NCBI GenBank assembly: GCA_023260975.1
Contig: JALQTK010000011.1
Span: 1-45,927 of the forward strand
Direction of reading: 5' to 3'
Source of the DNA: Pseudidiomarina sp.
GTDB taxonomy: Bacteria > Pseudomonadota > Gammaproteobacteria > Enterobacterales > Alteromonadaceae
Length of the DNA: 45,927 bases
This document shows positions 9,130 through 16,803 of this stretch, one piece after another. Made by a program: the position numbers and the translations under genes. The stretch's first letter is position 1. Every line of letters begins with the position of its first letter. The notes under the pieces were generated by a model. That model worked only from the letters and a program-made list of their open reading frames with translations, ran no database searches and was not told the DNA's origin.

Positions 9130-9154
9130 ATACTTGAGTAAAATAGTAGGGTAT
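9130..9154 (-). promoter_or_regulatory. Candidate IscR type 1 binding site before nfuA
   Basis: On the + strand the 25 bases read ATACTTGAGT-AAAAT-AGTAGGGTAT. Compared with the published IscR type 1 consensus, recalled as half-sites ATASYYGACT and AGTCRRSTAT around an R-www-Y centre, 23 of 25 positions agree; the mismatches are at 9138 and 9148. IscR carrying a 2Fe-2S cluster binds such sites and usually represses. The site ends 21 nt before the nfuA start codon, where it would overlap the promoter. The matching was done by eye. Confidence 0.72.
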
Positions 9155-9253
9155 ATCTTATCGCAAAAATCAGGCGTTGCATAGTAACAGGCTTGGTACT
9201 AGCGCCAACTTCTGCTAGCGTGTTGAGCAATTATATTAGTCAAGGATACCACT

Positions 9254-11884
9254 ATGCGCCGTTTCGCTTATGCCCTAATTAGCCTGACCTTCGGGCTTGT
9301 TACTTGGTCAGTGGCCGCCCAGCCACTGAGCGCCTATTTACCGACCGATATTGAGTATGACGCCAGTGTGCCAACACCGCAGTCGGTACTCGGTTATGAG
9401 GTAGGTGAATGGCATGTTCGCCATGACCAACTGGTGCGCTACATGGAAGTGTTAGCTGCTCATTCTGACCGTATCAGTATTGAGTACACCGGTCGCACCC
9501 ATCAGCAACGGCCACTGCTATTATTGACCGTCACTGCGCCAGAGAACCACAGTAAGTTAGAGCAGTTGCGCCAGCAGCATGTCGCACTGACCGACCCCAA
9601 CCGCAAGGCCGACCCGAAAACCGCACCCTTAGTGCTGTATATGGGCTACAGTATTCACGGTGATGAACCCAGTGGTAGCAATGCCGCGCTATTATACGGC
9701 TACTACCTCGCCGCAGCGCAAGGTGAGAAAATCGAGCAGTTGCTGCGTGATACCATAATTTTATTCGATCCGAGCTTAAATCCAGATGGGCTATCGCGGT
9801 TTGCCGAGTGGGCGAACCAGCACAAAAGCATCAACCTCGTGTCAGACCCGCAGCATCGCGAGCATATGCAAGGTATTCCGCGCGGAAGGGTGAACCACTA
9901 CTGGTTCGATCTCAACCGTGACTGGTTATTATTGCAACATCCAGAATCACGCGCACGCATTGCAAATTTCCAAAAATGGAAGCCCAATGTGCTGACCGAT
10001 TTTCATGAGATGGGCACCGATAGCACGTTCTTTTTCCAGCCGGGTATTCCTAGTCGACGTAACCCCAATACGCCGGAAGAAAACGTCGCCTTAACGGCTA
10101 AATTAGCCAATTATCACGCTGCTAAACTTGACCAAGAAGGGCGGCTATATTTCACCGAGCAAGCATTTGATGACTTTTATGTTGGCAAGGGCTCAACCTA
10201 CCCTGATGTGCAAGGCGCTATTGGTATTTTATTCGAACAAGCCTCCAGTCGCGGTCATGCACAAGATTCGATCAATGGTTTACTGGAATTTCCGTTTACT
10301 ATTGAAAACCAATTCATGACCTCGCTGACGACTATGTATGGCGCACACGAAAACAAAGAACGGTTTCTGGATTATCAGCAGCGGTTTTTCCGTAATGCGC
10401 TAAAACAAGCCGAACAAGCTGATTTCAAAGGTTATGTGTTCGGTGAGGGGAGCGACCCAGCGCGGCTGCATGAGATGTTAACTATCCTCAAGCAACATGG
10501 TATTCAAGCCTACCCATTAAGCGCTGACGTAACCGTTGATAAAGTGACCTATCGGGCAGCCCATAGCTACTACGTGCCGCTAGCACAGCAGCAATACACC
10601 CTAATTCGGGCAATTTTCAGCAGCGATCAAAGTTTTCGCGACAATACCTTTTACGATGTTTCGGGCTGGACGCTGCCAATGGCCTTTAACGTGCCGTTTA
10701 CCCAGTTTAATGGTCGTACCATCAAACATGCCGAGCAAGCCTATCAGGGCTTACCTGCGGCTAGCCCGGCTGCACTTCCAGCAGATGCATACGCCTACGC
10801 CTTTAACTGGCATAACTACTTTGCTCCGCGTGCGCTACAGCAATTACTCGCTGCTGGCGTGAAGGTACGTCAAGCCGATCAACCCTTTACCGCACGCACT
10901 CATAGTGGCGATCAGAACTTCACCATGGGCGCAGTGGTGGTGACCCGTGCCAACCAACAACTTGATTGGAGCACGGTGCAGCAACACCTCACCACTGTAG
11001 CTAACAACAACCAAGTCAGCTTGCACGCCATAACTAGTGGGCTAACGCCGATCGGTATTGACCTGGGCAGCCGTGATTTACGTCCAGTTGAGCCCATTTC
11101 AGTGATGCTCTTGGTCGGTCAAGATGCTGATATGTATGAAGCCGGCGAAGCCTGGTATTACCTTGATCGACACGTTGGCGTTGCCCTTAGCATGGTCGAT
11201 ACCGATCGCTTTAGTCGCGCTGACTTAAGTCGCTATAGCCATATCATCCTGGTTGATGGCAGCTACCGCACACTGGGTAAAGCCGGTGCCGAACGGCTAC
11301 AACGCTGGGTTAATGACGGTGGCGTGGTGATCGGCCAGAAAGGTGGGGCACGCTGGTTGGCTGAGCAGGGTATTTTGGCGGCTAAATTTGTTAGCAACGA
11401 AGACTTTGATAGCAAATTTGACAGCAGCAGCTTGAGCTTTGCTGATCGCGACAGTTACTACGGCAAACGCCGCGTCGCCGGGGCAATATTTGGCCTTGAC
11501 TTGGACCTCAGCCACCCTCTGTTGGCCGGTTTTCCACGCGCTCAGCTACCTATTTTCAAAGACAGCTTATTGGCTATGGAAGTACCTGAACAGCCGTTTT
11601 TAGTGGCTGCGCGGTATCAGCAAGAACCGCTATTAAGTGGCTATGCGGCAGTAGAAAATCGCCAAGTGATTAGCCAAAAGGCCGCTATTATTGGCCATCG
11701 CAAAGGCCAAGGGCGCGTCATCGCCTTTACCGACGATGTCAATTTCCGCGCTTATTTCTGGGGTACTGCCAAACTCCTCAGTAACGCTATCTTTATGGCA
11801 CCTGCGGTCAGTCCCAGTGCCAACGCCGACGAAGATGCTGAAGCAGCCGCTGCGGCCGCCGCAGAAGCTGCACACGCTCACTAA
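9254..11884 (+). CDS. Secreted M14 family zinc carboxypeptidase
   Basis: A large (876-residue) peptidase with a signal peptide (about residues 1-22, ending VAAQ). The M14 domain occupies roughly residues 45-380. Zinc ligands are visible: HGDE (His135, Glu138) and His251 in TDFHEMG. A likely catalytic Glu328 lies in GILFEQASSRG. FDPSLNPDG and FDLNRDW are family motifs. The remaining 500 residues include a region like a glutamine-amidotransferase fold (about 700-855, with DGSYRTLGKAGAERLQRWVNDGG and GRVIAFTDD), seen in this M14 subgroup. The last 20 residues form an alanine-rich tail. It would digest peptides in the periplasm or outside. Its stop overlaps the comF stop by 4 nt. Confidence 0.93.
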   Translation: MRRFAYALISLTFGLVTWSVAAQPLSAYLPTDIEYDASVPTPQSVLGYEVGEWHVRHDQLVRYMEVLAAHSDRISIEYTGRTHQQRPLLLLTVTAPENHSKLEQLRQQHVALTDPNRKADPKTAPLVLYMGYSIHGDEPSGSNAALLYGYYLAAAQGEKIEQLLRDTIILFDPSLNPDGLSRFAEWANQHKSINLVSDPQHREHMQGIPRGRVNHYWFDLNRDWLLLQHPESRARIANFQKWKPNVLTDFHEMGTDSTFFFQPGIPSRRNPNTPEENVALTAKLANYHAAKLDQEGRLYFTEQAFDDFYVGKGSTYPDVQGAIGILFEQASSRGHAQDSINGLLEFPFTIENQFMTSLTTMYGAHENKERFLDYQQRFFRNALKQAEQADFKGYVFGEGSDPARLHEMLTILKQHGIQAYPLSADVTVDKVTYRAAHSYYVPLAQQQYTLIRAIFSSDQSFRDNTFYDVSGWTLPMAFNVPFTQFNGRTIKHAEQAYQGLPAASPAALPADAYAYAFNWHNYFAPRALQQLLAAGVKVRQADQPFTARTHSGDQNFTMGAVVVTRANQQLDWSTVQQHLTTVANNNQVSLHAITSGLTPIGIDLGSRDLRPVEPISVMLLVGQDADMYEAGEAWYYLDRHVGVALSMVDTDRFSRADLSRYSHIILVDGSYRTLGKAGAERLQRWVNDGGVVIGQKGGARWLAEQGILAAKFVSNEDFDSKFDSSSLSFADRDSYYGKRRVAGAIFGLDLDLSHPLLAGFPRAQLPIFKDSLLAMEVPEQPFLVAARYQQEPLLSGYAAVENRQVISQKAAIIGHRKGQGRVIAFTDDVNFRAYFWGTAKLLSNAIFMAPAVSPSANADEDAEAAAAAAAEAAHAH

Positions 11885-12588
11885 TCGGCTGCGCTACGCG
11901 GTTGATGCGGCTCGCTATACGCGAGTGTCCAGGCATCAACCGCTTTGGCGCCGCGTCGCAGCAATGCTTCTGCTGCTGCCGACACCGACGCACCAGTGGT
12001 TAATACATCGTCGACTAAAGCGATAGTTAGGCCGTCGACCGCGCGCGTGCAGTGCATACTGTTGGCCATATTGTGCCAACGTTCACTTGCTCCTGAGCGA
12101 TGTTGCTGCTTCGCCTGTTGCGGCAGTCGCCGCAATAAGCCTGGGGCGAACGGCAGCTGCAATAGCGGTTGTAATTGTCGCGCTAATAATGCCGCTTGAT
12201 TATAACCTCGCTTAAACCAGCGTGAATGACTGATCGGCATCGCCACCAGTAAATCTGGCCATTGCTGTGGTCGTTGCCGATAACAATGCTGGATCTGCGC
12301 CGCCAATAATGGCGCCAAAATAGGCGCTAACTCACTGGCGCCATGAAATTTGAAGCGATGAACCAACGCTGCAACTTCCGGCTGCCAGCTCAATGCAGCA
12401 AACCAATGCCGACCTACCGCGAGCTCCGGCTGCTGACAGCGCCAACGCAAGCAACTTGGCGGTAAGCGCGGCAAATCACGTAAACAAGGCTGGCAGAAAC
12501 CACCATGCTCACCAATTGCCAAACGTTGTTGACACACCCAACAACAACCAACAGGTAACTTGGCAAGCCAATCTATGAGCGCTACCAT
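11881..12588 (-). CDS. comF: ComF family protein (phosphoribosyltransferase-like)
   Basis: ComF/GntX proteins take part in DNA uptake in competent bacteria; in E. coli GntX is tied to growth on external DNA. The 235-residue protein has an N-terminal cysteine cluster (CCWVC and CQPC, a probable zinc ribbon) and a C-terminal phosphoribosyltransferase domain with the PRPP loop ALVDDVLTTGASV. The ATG at 12588 is preferred over that at 12600 because the first codons of the longer form contain GGAGGA, a near-perfect ribosome site 4 nt before the second ATG. bioH starts divergently 32 nt away, as in E. coli. comM at 34.6-36.1 kb is another competence-related gene. Confidence 0.93.
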   Translation of the reverse strand: MVALIDWLAKLPVGCCWVCQQRLAIGEHGGFCQPCLRDLPRLPPSCLRWRCQQPELAVGRHWFAALSWQPEVAALVHRFKFHGASELAPILAPLLAAQIQHCYRQRPQQWPDLLVAMPISHSRWFKRGYNQAALLARQLQPLLQLPFAPGLLRRLPQQAKQQHRSGASERWHNMANSMHCTRAVDGLTIALVDDVLTTGASVSAAAEALLRRGAKAVDAWTLAYSEPHQPRSAAD

Positions 12589-12620
12589 ACGCTCCTCCAT
12601 GAGCAGTAAAAGGTAGGACT

Positions 12621-13406
12621 ATGGTAACCCCTGTATGGCAATCCGTCAGCGGCGCGGGAACGGATCTTGTTGTACTCCATGGCTGGGGCTTGAACGCCAG
12701 TATTTGGCAGGGCATCCAAGCACCGTTGGCGCCACATCGGCGTTTACACTGTATCGATTTGCCCGGTTACGGCGATTCACCATGGCCGACTGGTGTGCCG
12801 CTCAACTTTGATCAGTTGGTGGAATTGACCACGGCCGCACTACCAGAGCGTTGTCAGCTGATGGGCTGGTCATTGGGCGGGCTGGTCGCTACGGCAATTG
12901 CATTGCGCTACCCCGAGCGCGTCAGTCAGCTGATTACCGTGGCCTCATCACCCTATTTCCCCGCTGCTGACGATTGGCCTGGTATTGCACCGAGCGTATT
13001 AAACGGTTTTGCGCGCCAGCTCAGTGCCGATTTCAAGCGCACGGTGGAACGCTTTCTGGCCTTGCAATCCATCGGTAGTGATACCGCTAAGGCTGATGTG
13101 AAACAGATCAAAGAATGGTTATTGAGTAAACCCATGGCGACCGAGGCGGTTCTTAACGCCGGCTTAGATATGCTCGCAACAGTCGATCTGCGCAGCCAGT
13201 TAGCGGCATTGAAAATGCCACTATTACGCATTTATGGGCGGCTCGACTCGCTCGTGCCGGTCGCCGTAGTAAGCAAAGTCGATGAACTGGCACCGCACAG
13301 TCGCGCGGTAATTATGCCGCACTGCAGTCATGCACCTTTTATTAACCAGCCACAAGCATTCTGTCAGTTACTGCTTGACCACAGTGACTTGTCAGCACCA
13401 CGCTAG
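12621..13406 (+). CDS. bioH: Pimeloyl-[acyl-carrier protein] methyl ester esterase BioH
   Basis: An alpha/beta-hydrolase that cleaves the methyl ester of pimeloyl-ACP to end pimelate synthesis for biotin. The 261-residue protein has the HGWGLN oxyanion region, the nucleophile elbow GWSLGG (Ser84), Asp209 in YGRLDSLVP and His237 in CSHAPF, which form the triad. DLPGYGDSP is typical of BioH. Other biotin genes are not in the window; this stand-alone position next to comF is usual for gammaproteobacteria. Its stop codon shares the palindrome CTAG with the stop of mutM on the other strand. Confidence 0.95.
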   Translation: MVTPVWQSVSGAGTDLVVLHGWGLNASIWQGIQAPLAPHRRLHCIDLPGYGDSPWPTGVPLNFDQLVELTTAALPERCQLMGWSLGGLVATAIALRYPERVSQLITVASSPYFPAADDWPGIAPSVLNGFARQLSADFKRTVERFLALQSIGSDTAKADVKQIKEWLLSKPMATEAVLNAGLDMLATVDLRSQLAALKMPLLRIYGRLDSLVPVAVVSKVDELAPHSRAVIMPHCSHAPFINQPQAFCQLLLDHSDLSAPR

Positions 13407-14218
13407 CGCTGACAAATCGGGCAATACACCGTGCTGCGTTGCCCCAAACGAATCTCTTTCAGCGTGGTAGCGCAGACTAAACATGGCCGCCCACCGCGGC
13501 CATACACTAGCAGTTCTTGCTTAAAGTAGCCTGGTAAACCATCGGCATTGGTAAAGTCGTTCAGTGTCGTTCCCCCTTGCTCAATAGCCTGAGCGAGAGT
13601 TTGCTGAATAATCGGTGCTAGTTTCAGATAACGCTGTTTACTGACCTTACCGGCGGCGCGTTTCGGGTGAATACCGGCCTTAAACAATGATTCATTGGCA
13701 TAGATATTACCTACTCCAACCACCACATGATTATCCATAATGAAGGTTTTGATGGACTGGCTTTTATGCTGCGCTTGCTGATGCAAATAGGCACCGCTAA
13801 AGGCTTCGGTAAGCGGCTCAGGGCCTAACCCCTGCATTAATACATGGTGTTGGCGGGGGTCATCGGCACTATAGAGCCAACAACCGAAGCGGCGCGGGTC
13901 GTTGAAGCGCAATAACTGACCATTGCCAAGCCGCAGATCAACGTGATCATGTTTCACTACCAAGGCATCGTGCGGCAATACCCGCAGCGAGCCTGACATA
14001 CCTAAATGAATCAGCAGGTAGCCGCGGCTGGTCGTGACCACAATATATTTAGCACGGCGTTCAACCGCGCTAATAGTGGCACCAACAAGGTTTTGAATGG
14101 TCTCTGGAATGGGCCAGCGTAAGCGCGCATCACGCACCGTCACCGCGGTGATAGTTTGATTTTGCAGATGCGGCGCAATACCGCGACAACTGACTTCTAC
14201 TTCAGGTAATTCTGGCAT
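13403..14218 (-). CDS. mutM: Formamidopyrimidine-DNA glycosylase (Fpg/MutM)
   Basis: A bifunctional glycosylase/AP lyase that removes 8-oxoguanine and formamidopyrimidines. The mature N-terminus begins PELPEVEV, giving the catalytic Pro1 and Glu2 after Met removal. The middle of the protein has the helix-two-turn-helix stretch [15 protein letters not shown]-terminal zinc finger has Cys246, Cys249, Cys266 and Cys269 (CLVC, CPIC). Length 271 is typical. In E. coli mutM follows radC-rpmB-rpmG; here the same four genes are kept on one strand, with the oxygenase gene inserted on the opposite strand before mutM. Confidence 0.97.
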   Translation of the reverse strand: MPELPEVEVSCRGIAPHLQNQTITAVTVRDARLRWPIPETIQNLVGATISAVERRAKYIVVTTSRGYLLIHLGMSGSLRVLPHDALVVKHDHVDLRLGNGQLLRFNDPRRFGCWLYSADDPRQHHVLMQGLGPEPLTEAFSGAYLHQQAQHKSQSIKTFIMDNHVVVGVGNIYANESLFKAGIHPKRAAGKVSKQRYLKLAPIIQQTLAQAIEQGGTTLNDFTNADGLPGYFKQELLVYGRGGRPCLVCATTLKEIRLGQRSTVYCPICQR

Positions 14219-14300
14219 AATAACTCACTCAGACGGTGCTTGTTTTAGTCGGCATTCTACCCTATATTCGCGCTCACTAGCGATGAGGATCAACTGCGCA

Positions 14301-14927
14301 ATGCAGACCATCAATTTATTGCCACACTTGGACCATTTAGTGCAGCACGGCTATGCGATTGTGCCGGATTTTATTGATCCTGCAACGATCACAGAGCTCT
14401 ATCACTATGCCCAGCAGCTGAGTCCGACCGATTGGCAACAAGCCGGCATTGGGCGCGCTGACCAGTACACCACCAACACCGCAGTAAGGCAGGATAAAAT
14501 TCGCTGGTTGAGCCCTGAGATTGCTAGCGAGGCGGCTTATCTAACGGTTATGAATGAGCTGCGGCTACTGATCAACTACGAGCTATTTATGGGTTTGTTC
14601 GATTACGAATGTCACTTAGCACACTATCCGCCGGGGGCATTTTATCGTAAGCATGTGGATGCCTTTAAGGGCCGCAGCAATCGAATTTTAACCAGCGTGT
14701 TGTACCTTAATCCAGACTGGCAAGCGAATGATGGTGGTGAGTTAGTGATCTATGCCGATGATGGCAGCAGCCTCGCTACGGTATTGCCACAAGCCGGTAA
14801 ACTGGTGCTATTTTTGAGCGAACGATTTGTTCATGAGGTACTGCCAGGTCAACGTGATCGCTTTAGTATCACCGGCTGGTTTCGCCACAATAATAGTATT
14901 GGCGGGGTCATTGACCCAAGTCATTAA
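14301..14927 (+). CDS. 2OG-Fe(II) oxygenase, prolyl 4-hydroxylase-like (SM-20/EGLN type)
   Basis: An iron- and 2-oxoglutarate-dependent dioxygenase of about 208 residues with a double-stranded beta-helix fold. The iron triad is His118 and Asp120 in YRKHVDAF plus His178 in FVHEVLPG; Arg187 in RDRFSITGWF would bind the 2-oxoglutarate carboxylate. The spacing and the SITGWF ending match prolyl hydroxylases of the SM-20/EGLN group, whose Pseudomonas member modifies elongation factor Tu. The substrate here is unknown. A GAGGA motif lies 11 nt before the ATG at 14301; an alternative ATG at 14283 overlaps that motif and is less likely. A strong bidirectional terminator follows. Confidence 0.85.
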   Translation: MQTINLLPHLDHLVQHGYAIVPDFIDPATITELYHYAQQLSPTDWQQAGIGRADQYTTNTAVRQDKIRWLSPEIASEAAYLTVMNELRLLINYELFMGLFDYECHLAHYPPGAFYRKHVDAFKGRSNRILTSVLYLNPDWQANDGGELVIYADDGSSLATVLPQAGKLVLFLSERFVHEVLPGQRDRFSITGWFRHNNSIGGVIDPSH

Positions 14928-14950
14928 CCGCACACGCCGCCAAGCCCAAC

Positions 14951-14989
14951 AAAAAAGCCAGTCACCTGAATAGGCAGACTGGCTTTTTT
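14951..14989. terminator. Bidirectional intrinsic terminator
   Basis: AAAAAAGCCAGT (14951-14962) pairs with ACTGGCTTTTTT (14978-14989) across a 15-nt loop. The stem is flanked by an A-run on the left and a T-run on the right, so it can end transcription from the oxygenase gene (+) and from rpmB-rpmG (-). It is one of two clear intrinsic terminators in the window. Confidence 0.9.
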
Positions 14990-15017
14990 TGACTTGCTGA
15001 AACTAAAAGCGAATCAA

Positions 15018-15173
15018 TTACTTGATTTTGGCTTCTTTGAAAATCACATGTTTACGAACCACTGGATCGAATTTTTTGATTTCCATTTTTTCAGGCATAG
15101 TACGTTTGTTTTTGTCGGTAGTGTAGAAGAAACCAGTACCGGCAGAAGAAACTAAACGGATCTTATCGCGCAT
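15018..15173 (-). CDS. rpmG: 50S ribosomal protein L33
   Basis: A 51-residue protein with the sequence start [20 protein letters not shown] and the conserved [21 protein letters not shown] block of bacterial L33. It is a structural protein of the large ribosomal subunit near the E site. The zinc-binding cysteines of the C+ form are absent; this is the zinc-independent (C-) type, as in E. coli. It lies 11 nt downstream of rpmB and ends before the bidirectional terminator. Start and stop are unambiguous. Confidence 0.97.
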   Translation of the reverse strand: MRDKIRLVSSAGTGFFYTTDKNKRTMPEKMEIKKFDPVVRKHVIFKEAKIK

Positions 15174-15184
15174 GGTCTAACTCC

Positions 15185-15421
15185 TTACACTTTAACGCCG
15201 CTAGCGCGCAAATCTGCAAGCACAGCGTCGATACCATTTTTATCGATAATGCGCATTGCTTTGGTAGAAATACGCAGCTTAACCCAACGCTTTTCTGATT
15301 CAACCCAGAAGCGGTGAGACTGAAGGTTCGGCAGGAAACGACGCTTGGTCGCGTTGTTTGCGTGCGAACGGTTGTTACCTGTTACTGGGCCTTTGCCTGT
15401 AACTTGACATACTCGTGACAT
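15185..15421 (-). CDS. rpmB: 50S ribosomal protein L28
   Basis: A 78-residue protein that starts [20 protein letters not shown] and contains the rRNA-contacting [16 protein letters not shown] and [15 protein letters not shown] stretches of L28. It belongs to the large subunit. TTTTGGAGT lies before the ATG as a strong ribosome site. The operon rpmB-rpmG is transcribed from a good sigma-70 promoter at 15495-15523. As in E. coli, radC lies upstream in the same orientation. Confidence 0.98.
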   Translation of the reverse strand: MSRVCQVTGKGPVTGNNRSHANNATKRRFLPNLQSHRFWVESEKRWVKLRISTKAMRIIDKNGIDAVLADLRASGVKV

Positions 15422-15494
15422 CGTTTTTTACTCCAAAATTGCTTCAAGCTCGCCTTTCGCCCATCGCGGCCTTGCGTTGAATCCGAGGGCGCAT

Positions 15495-15523
15495 TTTATA
15501 CAGCAAATCGGCCTAGCAATCAA
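15495..15523 (-). promoter_or_regulatory. Sigma-70 promoter of rpmB-rpmG
   Basis: Read on the minus strand, a -35 TTGATT (15523-15518) and a -10 TATAAA (15500-15495) are separated by 17 nt. The predicted start near 15488 leaves a leader of about 67 nt, which is GC-rich just after the start (GCGCCCTCGG), a feature of growth-rate-regulated promoters. Confidence 0.75.
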
Positions 15524-15541
15524 GTGGTCGGGGCTTTTTTT

Positions 15542-15557
15542 TGATCTTTTCAGATCA
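15542..15557. promoter_or_regulatory. GATC-containing inverted repeat upstream of the rpmB promoter
   Basis: TGATCTTTTCAGATCA has 6-bp arms TGATCT and AGATCA around TTTC. It holds two GATC sites exactly 10 nt apart and is centred about 61 nt upstream of the predicted rpmB start. An almost identical 16-mer lies upstream of the rpoH promoter (24506-24521). What binds it is unknown. Confidence 0.45.
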
Positions 15558-15621
15558 TTCTGTTTATCTGGGTACACAGCCGCGCTACTTTACTCGAAAG
15601 CACACAAAAGCGCTAGTATTT

Positions 15622-16299
15622 CTATAGCAATCCGCGTTCAGCGAAGGATACCGGGTGCCCAGCGCCAATCACAAAATGATCCAACAGCGCCACATCGATC
15701 AGGCCAAGGGCGCGCTTGAGCCGATCCGTAACGCGCTGATCGGCTTGGCTGGGCTCGGCGACACCCGATGGATGATTATGCGCCAAAATAACCGCCGCAG
15801 CGTTGTATTGCATCACTAATTTAATGATTTCACGTGGGTACACCGGGGCTGCATTAATAGTGCCGTGAAAAAGTTCGACATATTTCAATAGCCGATGCTG
15901 GCTATCGAGTAATAACACCACAAACACTTCTCGCTCTTGGTGCCGCAGTTGTGCGGTCAGATAGTCACGCACCATCGAGGGCTGGGTAAAACCGTCGTCC
16001 CGGCGCAGTTGCCAGGCTAAATAGCGGCGCGATATTTCCATCACCACCTGCAACTGCATAACTCGAGCGGGGCCCATGCCAGGTTGCTGTAATAACGCTT
16101 CCGAAGGGGCCGCTAACATGCCACCAATACCATCAAAAGCACTGAGCAAATCGCGCGCATACGTAACAACATCTTTGCCGCGCATACCAGTGCCGAGCAA
16201 AATTGCCAGCAATTCTGCATCCGATAAGGTTGCCACCCCTAACTCGGCCATTTTTTCCCGCGGGCGCTCTTGCAGCGGCCAATCTTTCACTGTCACCAT
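15622..16299 (-). CDS. radC: RadC family JAB-domain protein
   Basis: A 225-residue member of the RadC/UPF0758 family. An N-terminal helix-hairpin-helix region (about residues 65-85, LLQQPGMGPARVMQL) is followed by a JAMM metalloprotease-like domain with His174 and His176 in HNHPSG and Asp187 downstream, the expected zinc ligands. The old link to DNA repair in E. coli was withdrawn; a molecular role is not established. It keeps the conserved place upstream of rpmB. No terminator separates the two genes on this strand, so read-through into rpmB is possible. Confidence 0.93.
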   Translation of the reverse strand: MVTVKDWPLQERPREKMAELGVATLSDAELLAILLGTGMRGKDVVTYARDLLSAFDGIGGMLAAPSEALLQQPGMGPARVMQLQVVMEISRRYLAWQLRRDDGFTQPSMVRDYLTAQLRHQEREVFVVLLLDSQHRLLKYVELFHGTINAAPVYPREIIKLVMQYNAAAVILAHNHPSGVAEPSQADQRVTDRLKRALGLIDVALLDHFVIGAGHPVSFAERGLL

Positions 16300-16337
16300 A
16301 TCGCACTCCTTGCTGTGGTTGCTTCCATGCCGGCCAT

Positions 16338-16360
16338 AAAAAAGCCACCGACAGGTGGCT
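16338..16360 (-). terminator. Intrinsic terminator after the small lipoprotein gene
   Basis: On the minus strand AGCCACC (16360-16354) pairs with GGTGGCT (16349-16343) around a 4-nt loop, followed by six T. It isolates the lipoprotein gene from radC. Confidence 0.88.
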
Positions 16361-16389
16361 CATTAGGCGCGCTGATACGGCTCAGTATA

Positions 16390-16656
16390 CTAGTTGCGCA
16401 CCGGCGTTAGGGTCTGCCCTTGGTAGTACTGCATGAAGTCTTGCGCATCTTCACGGTCTTCTTCCAGTTGCTTCAGCGAGCGGCAGCTGCGTTTCTTGAA
16501 GTTGGTACCTACAGTTTGTTCGGTACGGCATACATGAGTAACTTCTCCTGCCGCATTAACAGTGCGAGAATAACCATTCTCTAATTGTTCTTCGGTGGTA
16601 TTTGAGCATCCTGCTAACAGCAACGTCGCTGCTGCTATTCCAATAATCGCTTTCAT
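16390..16656 (-). CDS. Small lipoprotein, unknown function
   Basis: An 88-residue protein starting MKAIIGIAAATLLLAGC, a signal peptide with lipobox LLAGC and lipidated Cys17. The mature part is small and polar, with two further cysteines (in HVCRTEQT and KRSCRSL) that could form a disulfide, and ends QTLTPVRN. The ATG at 16656 follows AAAGG by 7 nt and is preferred over 16698, which would bury the signal peptide. Its own terminator and a 7-bp inverted repeat 35-58 nt before the start suggest a separately regulated unit. I do not recognise the family. Confidence 0.8.
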   Translation of the reverse strand: MKAIIGIAAATLLLAGCSNTTEEQLENGYSRTVNAAGEVTHVCRTEQTVGTNFKKRSCRSLKQLEEDREDAQDFMQYYQGQTLTPVRN

Positions 16657-16690
16657 AATTGAAACCTTTGTTAAGTGTTGATAAATGACG

Positions 16691-16714
16691 GTAATCAAAT
16701 TAATAGATGATTAC
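16691..16714. promoter_or_regulatory. Inverted repeat between lipoprotein and coaBC, candidate operator
   Basis: GTAATCA (16691-16697) and TGATTAC (16708-16714) are perfect inverted copies with a 10-nt AT-rich spacer. It lies 35-58 nt upstream of the lipoprotein start, where a regulator could act. No known consensus was recognised. Confidence 0.4.
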
Positions 16715-16764
16715 AACAACTATTATGTGACGAAAAGCTCCCATCGATTTTTTTCACCGGTCTG

Positions 16765-16773
16765 TGCTATCTT
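16765..16773 (+). promoter_or_regulatory. Extended -10 promoter candidate for coaBC
   Basis: TGC-TATCTT matches an extended -10 element, 31 nt before the coaBC start. No convincing -35 is present 16-18 nt upstream, which is usual for this promoter class. GTAAGGA precedes the ATG as ribosome site. Confidence 0.45.
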
Positions 16774-16803
16774 AAGCGCAGATTAAAAGTGTAAGGACTC
16801 ACT

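Noticed and set aside
11691-12199. Plus-strand frames of 84-111 residues across the M14/comF junction
   Set aside because: They are out of frame with or antisense to two well-supported genes.
16722-16742. TGTGACG as a possible CRP half-site upstream of coaBC
   Set aside because: The second TCACA half is missing at the required spacing.
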